A stretch of DNA of 64,000 bases from Chersky-267 sp963744115. GTDB taxonomy: Bacteria > Chloroflexota > Limnocylindria > Limnocylindrales > CSP1-4. Below are positions 15,892 through 24,204 of the stretch, piece after piece (within the stretch, counting starts at the first letter, position 1; each line of letters begins with the position of its first letter). The notes below the pieces were generated by a model that worked only from the letters and a program-made list of their open reading frames with translations, was not told the DNA's origin and did not search any database. The stretch lies in NCBI GenBank assembly GCA_963744115.1, contig CAVUSI010000001.1, positions 438,243 to 502,242 of the forward strand. Reading direction: 5' to 3'. The position numbers and the translations under genes were made by a program.

Positions 15892-16238
15892 GTGAGGACA
15901 CCCTTTCGCCAGGCGTAGGCCAGGCCGAGCAGGAGGATCGACACGAACACGAGCATGCTGACGAAGCCGCCGATGAGCAGGTCTCGGAAGACGATCGCCC
16001 AGAGGTAGATGAAGATCACCTCGATGTCGAAGGCGACGAACAGCAGGGCATAGATGTAGAACGACAGGCCGAACCGGCCGTGGGTGTCGCCGTACGTGTC
16101 GATGCCCGACTCGTAGGGCAGGCCCTTGTGCTCGTCGCCGCGGTTGCGGTGGGAGATCAGCCAGGCCATGGCGATCGTCACGAGCACGAACGACACGCCG
16201 GCGAAGGCGAACCCGACGACGTACCAGATCCCGGTCAA
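15882..16238 (-). CDS. nuoA: NADH-quinone oxidoreductase subunit A
   Basis: A three-helix membrane subunit and first gene of the operon. The start chosen is TTG 16238, preceded by GAGG at a five-base distance; this gives 118 residues, the standard NuoA size. A longer frame back to 16334 would add a non-homologous, Cys/His-containing leader that overlaps two hairpins, so it is unlikely. The conserved loop KGLPYESGIDTYGDTHGRF and the second helix YALLFVAFDIEVIFIYLWA are diagnostic. Confidence 0.92.
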   Translation of the reverse strand: MTGIWYVVGFAFAGVSFVLVTIAMAWLISHRNRGDEHKGLPYESGIDTYGDTHGRFGLSFYIYALLFVAFDIEVIFIYLWAIVFRDLLIGGFVSMLVFVSILLLGLAYAWRKGVLTWR

Positions 16239-16261
16239 TCGAACCTCACAGCGGACGCACC

Positions 16262-16277
16262 CCGCAGGCACCTGCGG
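16262..16277 (-). promoter_or_regulatory. Perfect hairpin in nuo leader (7-bp stem)
   Basis: CCGCAGG-CA-CCTGCGG lies 24 bases upstream of the chosen nuoA start, within the probable 5' untranslated leader. With a second hairpin upstream it may tune ribosome access or mRNA stability. Structure is read directly; role is inferred. Confidence 0.4.
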
Positions 16278-16308
16278 CTGGGCAGCGCTTCCATCGTGGC
16301 GACTGGTG

Positions 16309-16328
16309 GGTCCGTGCACGCACGGACC
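16309..16328 (-). promoter_or_regulatory. Perfect hairpin in nuo leader (8-bp stem)
   Basis: GGTCCGTG-CACG-CACGGACC is an 8-bp perfect stem with a four-base loop, between the putative nuo promoter and nuoA. It has no U-run and so is not a classical terminator. It could also be an operator for a dimeric regulator. Confidence 0.4.
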
Positions 16329-16355
16329 ACTCACGGGACTCGGTCCCGCGGCGCC

Positions 16356-16361
16356 ATTCTA
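16356..16361 (-). promoter_or_regulatory. Candidate -10 element of the nuo operon
   Basis: On the minus strand this reads TAGAAT, five of six matches to TATAAT, in the only AT-rich spot between midA and nuoA. No good -35 is present at the expected distance (CACGTG). Transcription from here would give a leader of about 110 bases containing both hairpins. Confidence 0.35.
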
Positions 16362-16556
16362 TCAGCGGAGGCCCGCGCCACGTGCCCGGCCGGAAGGGCG
16401 GCGAGACGCTCAGGGAGGGGCTCGGGAGGGAAGGTGGGAGGACCGGAGGAGCGGCTCGCGCCGAGCGCGCGTAGCAAGGATGCGAGTCGTCCCCCGGCCG
16501 GGCCAATGTGCGCCGCCGAACGGCCGGCGACAATAGGGCGAATGCCGTAGCCGAGC

Positions 16557-17771
16557 CTACCGGGCCAGGCGGAACGACAGGCCGGCCAGGGGCGGGTCGA
16601 CGGGCAGGTCCCTGGCCAGGACGCACACCCGGAAGCCCCCCATCGCCCGCGGGTCCAGCAGGCGACCCAGGGCGGAGCGGACCGCCAGCCAGTCCTCCAT
16701 CGTCGTGCCTGGGTCCGAGCGGACCGCGTCGAGCAGCTCGTCGGTGCCCACCCCGACGAGGAACTCGGCCTGGCTGGTGAGGCCCAGCTGGGTAAGGCCC
16801 CGGCTTGCGGCCGCGCGCTCGAGGGCGCTGAAGTCGACGTGCGCCGTCAGGTCCTGGCGACCCACGCCGACGGCCCAATCGGCGTGGGCGCGATGCCCGC
16901 TGTAGGCGAGCAGCGTCCCATCCGCATGCGTCTCTCCGTAGAGCTCGGCCGCCGGGTATCCGTAGTCGACGATCAGTGCGACGCCCCGCTCCAGGCCGGC
17001 GGCGATCTCGGCCATCCAGCCGTCGATCTCGAGACAGATCTCCGCCGTCGCGCCGTCCCGGAGCGTTACCCCGTCGGCGGTCAGACGTGCCTCAAGGTCG
17101 CGGGTCGACGGCTGGCCGAGGCGATCCACGAAGCCGGCGCCGTCCCAGTCGACATACAGCTCGAGGAGTCGGTCCGCCACCTGGCTGACCCGGTGGACCG
17201 GCAGCGCGTCGAGGAACTCGTTCGCCAGGACGGCCCCGACGGCCGGGCGGTCGGCCGGCAGGTCGACCGTGACGACCGACCCGAAGCCCGCGGCCGCGAG
17301 CCGCTCGACGAGGGCCGTCCGGCGGTAGGGATTGATCTCGATCGGGGCGTAGCGGATGGCCGCGGCCAGACCGGCTGCGCCGGCCACCCGTCCGAGGGCC
17401 CCGCGGCCGGCGAGGGACTCGAGGATCGTCAGGCCGAGCTCGCCAGAGCCGGCGCCATACTCGCGGAGGGTGAACGGGTCCGGCCGGCCGAGGCGTTCCC
17501 AGATCTCGATGAGCTGGCGCGCGATTGCCGCACCGAAGATCGGATGGATCCCGGGGGCGGTCAGGAAGTCACCCGCCCGTCCGGGTCGCTCGTCCAGGAC
17601 GCGGTAGTAGCCGAGATCCGGGTCGTACAGGGCGAGCTCCATGAACCGGGCGAAGGTCAGCGGTCCCGTCGCCGCGATCTCGGTCCGGATCCGCTCGACG
17701 AGGGCCGGCTCGCTCTCGGTCGGGATCGGACCGGGGTCGGGGATCCGGCGCAGGCCGGCCTCGAGGTCCAC
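16557..17771 (-). CDS. SAM-dependent methyltransferase, MidA/NDUFAF7 family (putative complex I assembly factor)
   Basis: A 404-residue protein from GTG 17771, three bases after the stop of the upstream gene; a longer frame upstream is not homologous. Family features (DUF185/MidA): the N-terminal helix segment GPLTFARFMELALYDPDLGYY, the SAM-binding loop REYGAGSGELGLTILE, and the conserved LANEFLDALPVHRV. In humans NDUFAF7 (MidA) symmetrically dimethylates an arginine of NDUFS2, the NuoD homologue, during complex I assembly. Here the gene lies directly upstream of nuoA on the same strand, separated by about 320 bases with a promoter candidate. The link to NuoD is inferred from this placement and from the family. 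Confidence 0.88.
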   Translation of the reverse strand: MDLEAGLRRIPDPGPIPTESEPALVERIRTEIAATGPLTFARFMELALYDPDLGYYRVLDERPGRAGDFLTAPGIHPIFGAAIARQLIEIWERLGRPDPFTLREYGAGSGELGLTILESLAGRGALGRVAGAAGLAAAIRYAPIEINPYRRTALVERLAAAGFGSVVTVDLPADRPAVGAVLANEFLDALPVHRVSQVADRLLELYVDWDGAGFVDRLGQPSTRDLEARLTADGVTLRDGATAEICLEIDGWMAEIAAGLERGVALIVDYGYPAAELYGETHADGTLLAYSGHRAHADWAVGVGRQDLTAHVDFSALERAAASRGLTQLGLTSQAEFLVGVGTDELLDAVRSDPGTTMEDWLAVRSALGRLLDPRAMGGFRVCVLARDLPVDPPLAGLSFRLAR

Positions 17772-17773
17772 GG

Positions 17774-18889
17774 TCAGCGGCCGCCGGCCACGAGCCGGGC
17801 ACCCGGTCCGACCAGCGTGTGTCCGCCCAGGACGATGGGGATGGAGGCGTCCGCCGCGGACGACGTCAGCGTCGCCAGCCACGGATCGTCGACCGACGCG
17901 GGATCCAGGAGGTCCGAGGCGAAGCGCGACTCGGCGGCCGGCCAGCCCACCTCGTCGACGCCCAGCCGGTGCGCGATGAGGACGCGGCTGTCGACCAACG
18001 CGGCGTCGCCGAGCTCGGCGAGGCGATCGCCGAGCGCCCGCGGCCCGTCCCGATCGAGGACCAGCCCGAGGACGCTCCGTGGCGGGCGAGCGGAGCGCAT
18101 CCGGACGCCGTCGGTCGGTCGCGTCGCGGCCGGCGACGACGCGCGCAGACCCCGCTCCTCGACCAGGGCACGCACCCGGCAGCGGGTCGCCCGCTCGAGC
18201 CAGCCGAGGCTGGCCGCCGATGTCCGGCCGGCGACCACGAGCTCGGCGGTCGGGTCGGCCATGACCCGGCGGATGCCGTCGAGGCGGTCCTCGACCGCGG
18301 ACGAGGCGGTCCCCGCGGGATCGCCCGACGCTCTCGATCCGCGTCGGCGGCCGCGCCCTGCCCGCTCGACGAGCAGGACGTCGAGGGGGGAGTCGAGGTC
18401 GACGCCGAGTCGCCAGCGGGTGCGCAGGTCGTCGACCGTGACGCCGGCGACCTCCTCGAGCCAGCGCGGCAGGGCGTTGTCGCTCGGCAGGGATCGTGGC
18501 AGCCCGCGGAGCGCGGCGACCGCCGGCCCGCTCAGCGCGATCGCATCGGCCGAGAACCGGTTGTTGGCGAGCGCTGCCTCACCCGCCGTCCGGGCGGTCG
18601 CGACGAAGGCCCGACGGTCTCGGACCGTCGCGAGTGCCATCGCCCCCGATCCGAGCAGCACCAGGCCGCGGCCCGACCGGAGGTCCGCGAGGAGGTCGCC
18701 AGCGCGCTCGCCGAACGGGCGCCCGTCGGGCTCCCCCGCCACGATCCGAGCGCTGTCCGCGCCGGCCTGCAGGAAGCCGTGCCGATGCCGCTCGGCGAGG
18801 CGGATCCGGGCGTCGGCCAGGCCGCGCTCGAGCGGTCCGGCGCCGTCGGCCGCGAGCGGGTGGAGGATGATGACGTCGACGGCGGCCAC
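17774..18889 (-). CDS. Unknown protein, possibly nucleotidyltransferase-like fold
   Basis: I do not firmly recognise this 371-residue protein. The N-terminal half has the alternating pattern of a Rossmann-type nucleotide-sugar or MobA/CofC-like transferase: MAAVDVIILHPLA, then GLVLLGSGAMALAT, then LANNRFSADAIALSG, and RWRLGVDLDSPLDVLLV. The centre is Arg-rich. The C-terminal part has SRVLIAHRLGVDEVGWPA and a closing IPIVLGGHTLVGPGARLV strand pair. It ends three bases before midA and so probably shares a transcript with it. Not obviously a complex I factor. Confidence 0.6.
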   Translation of the reverse strand: MAAVDVIILHPLAADGAGPLERGLADARIRLAERHRHGFLQAGADSARIVAGEPDGRPFGERAGDLLADLRSGRGLVLLGSGAMALATVRDRRAFVATARTAGEAALANNRFSADAIALSGPAVAALRGLPRSLPSDNALPRWLEEVAGVTVDDLRTRWRLGVDLDSPLDVLLVERAGRGRRRGSRASGDPAGTASSAVEDRLDGIRRVMADPTAELVVAGRTSAASLGWLERATRCRVRALVEERGLRASSPAATRPTDGVRMRSARPPRSVLGLVLDRDGPRALGDRLAELGDAALVDSRVLIAHRLGVDEVGWPAAESRFASDLLDPASVDDPWLATLTSSAADASIPIVLGGHTLVGPGARLVAGGR

Positions 18890-18939
18890 CGGGCGAGTCT
18901 AGCGACGACGGCCGGCGACCACGTGGAGGACCCCGTTCG

Positions 18940-19570
18940 ATGGCGAGCCCCCGACGCCGGACCGCGTACGTCGGCCTCGGCGCCAACGTGGGCGACGCCG
19001 GCGCGACGCTCGCCGCGGCGATCCATGCGCTCGCGGCCCTGCCGGAGGTCCGGGTGCGTGGCGTCTCCCGGCTGTACGCCACCGCGCCGGTCGGGGTCGT
19101 CGATCAGCCCGAGTTCCGCAACGCGGTCGTGGCCCTCGACGTCCCCGCCGGCCCGGACGATGCCACGGGAGCCCTCGCGCTGCTCATCGCGCTCAAGGGC
19201 CTGGAGCGCGCCTTCGGCCGGCAGCGGCGAAGGCGCTGGGGTCCGCGCGAGCTCGACCTCGACCTGCTCGTCTTCGGGCGGGCCCGGCTGTCGGTCGAGC
19301 GGCCCGAGGCGGCCCGGTCGCTCGACGCCGAGGTCGATCCGGCGCGAGCGACGCGACTCCTCGAGGTGCCGCATCGCGAGGCCCGCGAGCGGCTGTTCGT
19401 GCTCGCACCGCTGTCGGACCTGGCTCCCGGCCTCGTGCCACCCGGCTGGGGCGAGGCGGTCGACACGGCGCGCCGCCGCCGCGAGACCGCCGAGGGTGCC
19501 GACGCGGTCCGGCCGATCGCGTCCTGGCGCGGCGGCGCCGCGGTCCGGAGGGTGGACCGCCCCGGCCTAG
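18940..19570 (+). CDS. folK: 2-amino-4-hydroxy-6-hydroxymethyldihydropteridine pyrophosphokinase, stop reached only after a +1 shift
   Basis: HPPK transfers pyrophosphate from ATP to the pterin alcohol in folate synthesis. Diagnostic motifs: VGLGANVGDAGATL at the start, SRLYATAPVGVVDQPEFRN, and RRWGPRELDLDLLVFG. ATG 18940 gives the normal N-terminus. The frame has no stop at the expected end: it stays open to 20490, antisense to glpX. Deleting one base near 19563 (a G in the CCCCGGCC run) would bring TAG 19568-19570 into frame and give a normal-sized protein of about 209 residues. I annotate that end. It is convergent with glpX with a four-base overlap. Other folate genes are not in the window. 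Confidence 0.8.
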
Positions 19571-20544
19571 AGGCGGACGGCCGGCGGACGGCTCCGGTCG
19601 AACATCTGGACCGTGTCGACGAAGCGGACCTGCTTCGACTGGTAGCCCATCACCAGCGAGTGGGTCCGGGCGCCACCGCCGAAGAACCGCACCCCCTGGA
19701 GCAGGTCCCCGCTGGTGACGCCGGTCGCGGCGAAGACGAGGTTCTCGCCCGACGCCAGGTCCTCCGTCCGGAACACCCGGGCCTCGTCGTCGTCGACGCC
19801 CATCCGGCGCGCGCGAGCGCGCTCCTCGTCGTTGCGGAACCGGAAGCGGGCCTGGATCTCGCCGCCGAGACAGCGCAGCGCCGCCGCCGTGATGACGCCC
19901 TCCGGCGCGCCGCCGGTCCCCATCACCGCATGGACGCCGGTCCCCGACACCGCGCAGGAGATCGCGGCGGACAGATCGCCGTCCGAGATGAGCTTGATCC
20001 GTGCCCCGGCGGCGCGGACCTCCGCGATCAGCTCCTCGTGGCGGTGCCGCTCGAGGATGACCACCGTGATGTCGGCGACCTTCCGGCCGAGGGCCTCGGC
20101 GATCCCGTGGACGTTGTCGGTCGCGCTCGCCGCGATGTCGACGTGCCCGGCGGCGACGGGACCGACGCACAGCTTTTCGAGGTAGGTGTCGGGAGCATGG
20201 AGCAGCCCGCCGGCCTCGGAGGCGGCGAGCACGGTGATCGCGCCGGCCTGGCCGTGGGCGACCAGGTTCGTGCCCTCGAGCGGGTCGACCGCGATGTCGA
20301 TCGCCGGGCTGTCGTCGCTCTGGCGGCCGACCTGCTCGCCGATGTAGAGCATCGGCGCCTGGTCTCGCTCACCCTCGCCGATCACGATCGTGCCGGCCAT
20401 GTCGATCTCGTCCATCGTCCGGCGCATCGCCTCGGTCGCGGCGTGATCCGCCTCGTCGCGTTCGCCGCGGCCCATGAACCGGGCGGATGAGATCGCCGCG
20501 GCCTCCGTGACCCGGACCATCTCGAGCGCGAGCAGCTGCTCCAT
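19567..20544 (-). CDS. glpX: Fructose-1,6-bisphosphatase class II
   Basis: A 325-residue GlpX-type enzyme of gluconeogenesis that hydrolyses fructose 1,6-bisphosphate with divalent metal. Metal and substrate motifs are clear: IVIGEGERDQAPMLYIGE, IAVDPLEGTNLVAHG (the DPLEGT metal loop), ISDGDLSAAI, and GTGGAPEGVITAAALRCLGG. Length is typical (320-335). It starts 12 bases after purH ends and is probably co-transcribed with it. Confidence 0.95.
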   Translation of the reverse strand: MEQLLALEMVRVTEAAAISSARFMGRGERDEADHAATEAMRRTMDEIDMAGTIVIGEGERDQAPMLYIGEQVGRQSDDSPAIDIAVDPLEGTNLVAHGQAGAITVLAASEAGGLLHAPDTYLEKLCVGPVAAGHVDIAASATDNVHGIAEALGRKVADITVVILERHRHEELIAEVRAAGARIKLISDGDLSAAISCAVSGTGVHAVMGTGGAPEGVITAAALRCLGGEIQARFRFRNDEERARARRMGVDDDEARVFRTEDLASGENLVFAATGVTSGDLLQGVRFFGGGARTHSLVMGYQSKQVRFVDTVQMFDRSRPPAVRL

Positions 20545-20556
20545 CGGGATCCGCGG

Positions 20557-22104
20557 TCAGTGGCGGAAGTGTCGGCGGCCGGTGAAGACCATCGCGAGGT
20601 GGTGCCGGTCGGCGACCTCGATCGCCATCTCGTCGCGGATCGATCCGCCGGGCTGGATGATCGCGGTGACCCCGGCGTTGGCGGCCAGGGCGATCCCGTC
20701 GGGGAACGGGAAGTAGGCGTCGCTGGCCATGACGCTCATCCGGGCCCGGTCGCCCGCCCGCCGGAGGGCGATCTCGACCGACACCTGGCGGCTGGCCTGA
20801 CCGGCCCCGATCCCGATGGTCGCCGCGTTCTTGGCCAGGACGATGGCGTTCGACCGGACGTGCCGGACGGTCCGCCAGGCGAAGAGCAGGTCGGTCAGCT
20901 CCTCGAGGGTCGGGCGGCGGCGGGTCACGACCTGGAGATGGCCGGCCTCGATCCCGAGCGCGTCCTGGGTCTCGACGAGGAGGCCGCCGCTGACCCGCTT
21001 GAAGTCGAGGTTCGCGATGCCGTAGTCGCGCATGCCGTCGGTCGGTCCGGCGGGCACGGCCAGGATCTCGAGACCGGTCTTGGCCTTCAGGATGCCCAGC
21101 GCGGAATGGCTGTAGGCCGGGGCGACGACCGCCTCGTACGAGTTCGCGGCGATCTCCCGGGCGGTGGCCCCGTCGAGCTCGCGGTTGACCGCGACGATGC
21201 CGCCGAACGCGGCGACCGAATCGGTCTCGAGGGCCTTGCGATAGGCCTCGACCAGCTCGTCGTTCGAGGCCATCCCGACCGGATCGGTGTGCTTGACCAC
21301 GGCGACCGTCGGCGCGGTGAAGTCCTGGGCCATCCGGTACGCCGAGTCGAGGTCGAGCAGGTTGTTGAAGCTCGGCAGCGAGCCCTGGAGCTGCTTGGCG
21401 TCGGCCAGCGTGCCCGACCGATGGGTCGTCTCGCGGTAGAAGGCAGCGCGCTGGTGCGGGTTCTCGCCGTAGCGCAGGTCCTCGACCTTCTCGAGGACCA
21501 TCGCCAGGCGCGTCGGGAAGGTCGTCCCCGAGACCTGGTTGATGTAGGCGGCGATCTCCGCGTGGTAGGCGGCGACGATCCCGAACGCCTCGGCGGCGAG
21601 CTGCTGGCGCAGCTCGGCGGAGACCGAGCCGCGCTCCTTGAGCTCGCGCACGACCCGACCGTAATGGGACGGGTCGGCGACCGCCGTCACCCCGGCGTAG
21701 TTGCGCGCCGCGGCTCCGAGCAGGGCGGCGCCACCGACGTCGATCATCTCGATCGCCTCGTGGAGGGCGACCGACTCGGCCCCGGCCTGGGGCGAGAACG
21801 GCTTGACGTTGACGACGACGATGTCGATCAGCCCGATCCCGTGTTCGGCCAGCTCGTCGAGCTGCGCGGGGACGTCACGGCGAGCCAGGATCCCCGCGTA
21901 GACGGCCGGATGGAACGTCTTGACCTGGCCGCCGACCAGGGCGGGGACATTGGTCAGCTCGGAGACCGACGCGACCTCGATCCCGTCCGAGGCGAGGTGC
22001 TCGCGGGTCCCGTCGGTGGCGTACATCTCGATGCCGAGCGTTGCGAACTCGCGAGCCAGGGTGGAGACACCGTCACGGTTCGCCACAGAGAGCAGGGCAC
22101 GCAC
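20557..22104 (-). CDS. purH: Bifunctional AICAR transformylase / IMP cyclohydrolase
   Basis: Catalyses the last two steps of IMP synthesis. The 515-residue protein has the N-terminal MGS-like cyclohydrolase domain (VRALLSVANRDG..., with VKTFHPAVYAGILARRD) and the C-terminal transformylase domain (about 195-515) including FPFPDGIALAANAGVTAIIQPGGSIRD. The substrate loop reads VVKHTDPVGMAS, where many PurH have KHANPCG, so Cys is Val. Start is GTG 22104 with GGGAGGTGG upstream, which matches the family N-terminus; 32 further in-frame codons lie upstream without homology. Confidence 0.95.
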   Translation of the reverse strand: MRALLSVANRDGVSTLAREFATLGIEMYATDGTREHLASDGIEVASVSELTNVPALVGGQVKTFHPAVYAGILARRDVPAQLDELAEHGIGLIDIVVVNVKPFSPQAGAESVALHEAIEMIDVGGAALLGAAARNYAGVTAVADPSHYGRVVRELKERGSVSAELRQQLAAEAFGIVAAYHAEIAAYINQVSGTTFPTRLAMVLEKVEDLRYGENPHQRAAFYRETTHRSGTLADAKQLQGSLPSFNNLLDLDSAYRMAQDFTAPTVAVVKHTDPVGMASNDELVEAYRKALETDSVAAFGGIVAVNRELDGATAREIAANSYEAVVAPAYSHSALGILKAKTGLEILAVPAGPTDGMRDYGIANLDFKRVSGGLLVETQDALGIEAGHLQVVTRRRPTLEELTDLLFAWRTVRHVRSNAIVLAKNAATIGIGAGQASRQVSVEIALRRAGDRARMSVMASDAYFPFPDGIALAANAGVTAIIQPGGSIRDEMAIEVADRHHLAMVFTGRRHFRH

Positions 22105-22180
22105 CCCGGGTCCACCTCCCGATCTCCGGTCGACGACGCGCCTCCGCCGATGCCCCGGATCGGGGGCATCCGTCACCGGC

Positions 22181-22211
22181 CCGAGTATACCGCCCGGCAT
22201 GGCATACTCGG
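22181..22211. promoter_or_regulatory. Symmetrical divergent promoter/operator between purH and a membrane-protein gene
   Basis: A perfect inverted repeat CCGAGTAT-N15-ATACTCGG lies between divergent genes. Each arm contains a -10-like sequence pointing outward: TATACT on the minus strand (22184-22189) towards purH and CATACT on the plus strand (22203-22208) towards the 22253 gene. One dimeric regulator could control both directions. Sequence symmetry is observed; regulation is inferred. Confidence 0.5.
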
Positions 22212-22252
22212 CCTCCCACGCCGCCAGATGCGCCCCCTGCAGGAGTCAGCCG

Positions 22253-22726
22253 GTGACCCGTCCGCCCTGGGAATACCTCTTCGAAAAGTTCTCCGGAGAC
22301 ACGTTCCCCGACCTGTTCCGGCCGGTCTGGGTCTCGTCGATCGTCCTGCTGATCGTCCTCGTCATCCTGTTCAACGTCCGCACCCGGGCGCTGCACAACC
22401 ACCAGCCGTACGTCGAGATGTACGAGTGGCTGCTGTGGACCGGGCTGATCACGTTCAGCCTGCTGCTGGTCTTCTGCCTGTTCGTGTGGGACTTCATCTT
22501 CGTCCTCGCCACGATGATCGGCGGGGCCGCGATCCTGCTCTGGATCCGGTTCTACCGGTTCCCGCCGGTGTTCGAGACCTACGCCCGGAAGCTGGCGCGC
22601 GAGCGGTACTTCACCCGCTCGAAGTTCGCCCACCCGGAGTCGACGATCCGGACGAAGCCGGCCAAGTCGGCCAAGCCGGCCAAGTCGACCCGGTCCCGGT
22701 CGACCAAGCGCCGCCGCCGGCGCTGA
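22253..22726 (+). CDS. Small two-helix membrane protein with basic tail
   Basis: No family recognised. GTG 22253 is preceded by AGGAG at seven bases, which decides the start. The 157-residue protein has about 20 polar residues, a membrane helix (VSSIVLLIVLVILFNV), a hydrophilic stretch, then two adjacent helices (ITFSLLLVFCLFVWDFIF and VLATMIGGAAILLWI), and a Lys/Arg/Ser tail with KSAKPAKS repeats. The tail could bind RNA, acidic lipid or nucleic acid. It is followed by a cupin gene 26 bases later. Confidence 0.72.
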   Translation: MTRPPWEYLFEKFSGDTFPDLFRPVWVSSIVLLIVLVILFNVRTRALHNHQPYVEMYEWLLWTGLITFSLLLVFCLFVWDFIFVLATMIGGAAILLWIRFYRFPPVFETYARKLARERYFTRSKFAHPESTIRTKPAKSAKPAKSTRSRSTKRRRRR

Positions 22727-22752
22727 TCGCCCCGCCCAGCGTCGCCCGGACG

Positions 22753-23214
22753 ATGGAGATCCGGCGGTTCGGCTATGGGCACCGGCGACCCGACGGCCCG
22801 GCCGGGACCCGTGGCGTCCAGGCCGCCGTCGTCCATGCCGACGCCCGCGGGACGATCGCCGAGTTGGCCTTCGCCCGGAATTCGCTCATCGAGCCGCACA
22901 CCAACCCGAACACGACGTGGTTCCTCGTGATCGAGGGTGGCGGCTTCGTCCGGGTCGGCGACGAGACCGCTCGCGTGTTCGCCGGCGAGGCGGTCCTCTG
23001 GCCGGCGGGCGTGCTCCACGGCGCGTCCACCGACCTGTCGGAGATGCGGGCGATCGTGGTCGAGCTGGCCGGCGCCGACGATGCCGCGGCGCGGGAGATC
23101 CTCGAAGGCGTCACGCTCGCGCTCGAGGCCGGCCCGGTCGACAAGGCCGAGGGCGCGCTCGTCGACGACCATCCGGACGCGGCCTATGACCCGTCCCACG
23201 GGGAGCCGCTCTAG
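22753..23214 (+). CDS. Cupin-domain protein
   Basis: A 153-residue single-domain cupin. The first half shows SLIEPHTNPNTTWFLVIEGGGFVRVGDE, with the His and Glu positions of cupin motif 1 partly kept (one His only), and the second motif is AGEAVLWPAGVLHG with its Pro-x-Gly-x-x-His. Substrate cannot be predicted; such proteins are often isomerases or small-molecule binders. ATG start. Co-oriented with the preceding membrane protein. Confidence 0.8.
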   Translation: MEIRRFGYGHRRPDGPAGTRGVQAAVVHADARGTIAELAFARNSLIEPHTNPNTTWFLVIEGGGFVRVGDETARVFAGEAVLWPAGVLHGASTDLSEMRAIVVELAGADDAAAREILEGVTLALEAGPVDKAEGALVDDHPDAAYDPSHGEPL

Positions 23215-23227
23215 GGGCGTCGGGGCG

Positions 23228-23884
23228 TCACGCCTTCCGTCCCAGGACCGCCCCGAGCTGGCCGAGGATCCGGGCCGTGGCGCCCCAGACGAGGAGCTCG
23301 TCGCCGTCCTCGGCCCCGACCGGGTAGGCGCCATAGCGGAGCGGCCAGTCGCCGATCGTCCGGTCCACGATCCGGATCGGCGCGTCCGGAAGGAAGGTCG
23401 CGATGGACGGCTCCAGGATCCGGGCGACCTCGAGCGGCGACGGAACGAGGACCGGCCGGCGCTCCGCCACGGCCAGGATGGGGACGAGCGCGAACCGACT
23501 GACGGGGATCCAGACCTCGTCGAGACGACCGAGGACGCGCACGCCCGCGCCGACCGGGTCGAGACCGACCTCCTCCTCGGCCTCGCGGAGCGCGGTGGCG
23601 ACGATGTCGGCGTCATCCGGCTCGACCTTGCCGCCCGGGAAGCTGACCTCCCCGGAATGATGGCCGTCGTAGGTCGGCCGCTCGGTCAGGACGACCCGGG
23701 CGTTCACCCTCGTCATCCGGGCACGATCAGGACGAGGACGCCGGCCGGCCGGTCGGCGGCGGGATCGCGCGGCGGGAACGCCCGGAATCTCCCATCGGTG
23801 AGGACCGGCATCAGCGCATCCGGCCCGGACGGCAACGGATCCGGGCAGAGTCGTCAATCGGGCGAGGACGGTCTCGATCCGCAT
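23228..23884 (-). CDS. Nudix hydrolase (CoA-pyrophosphatase-like) with internal out-of-frame stretch
   Basis: The Nudix box and the region before it are clear: HHSGEVSFPGGKVEPDDADIVATALREAEEEVGL, which resembles NudL-type CoA diphosphatases. The N-terminus MRIETVLARLTTL (ATG 23884) and the Nudix core are in the same frame, but the roughly 45 codons between them make sense only in another frame (PSGPDALMPVLTDGRFRAF ... RPAGVLVLIVP). Removing one base at each of about 23841, 23718 and 23697, all within CCCGG contexts, restores a continuous family-like protein. As written the N-terminal strand is scrambled. Either three sequence errors or a decayed gene; I favour errors. Confidence 0.7.
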   Translation of the reverse strand: MRIETVLARLTTLPGSVAVRAGCADAGPHRWEIPGVPAARSRRRPAGRRPRPDRARMTRVNARVVLTERPTYDGHHSGEVSFPGGKVEPDDADIVATALREAEEEVGLDPVGAGVRVLGRLDEVWIPVSRFALVPILAVAERRPVLVPSPLEVARILEPSIATFLPDAPIRIVDRTIGDWPLRYGAYPVGAEDGDELLVWGATARILGQLGAVLGRKA

Positions 23885-24204
23885 CGTCGACGATCGTAGG
23901 CCTCCGCCGCGCCCCGCGGCTGTGGGCCCGCGGCTGTGAGCCGTCGACGCCGGGCACCACCGGGAGTGGTCGCGAAGCGGCCCTCCGCTCATGGCCGGGG
24001 CACGATCCGGGCAACATCGCGACTTGACCACGCTTGCGGGGCTCCAGAACGACCACTGGAGGTGGCCGCGGGGCCTGGGCCACGGCCTCGGCGGGCGCCC
24101 GCACCCGCGCGGCTTGGGCTCGCGGCCCGGTCCGACGTGCGGTTGATCCGCCGACCGGCCGTCGCGGCCCGACCGGGCGTGGGGCGGACCGTGGCTCGCC
24201 CGGT
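23885..24204. other. Intergenic region, 320 bases
   Basis: Between the Nudix gene and the end of clpB I see no convincing coding sequence or RNA gene. It contains a TACGAT element (minus strand, 23893-23898) eight bases from the Nudix ATG, which could be its promoter, and the clpB terminator hairpin. Confidence 0.4.
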
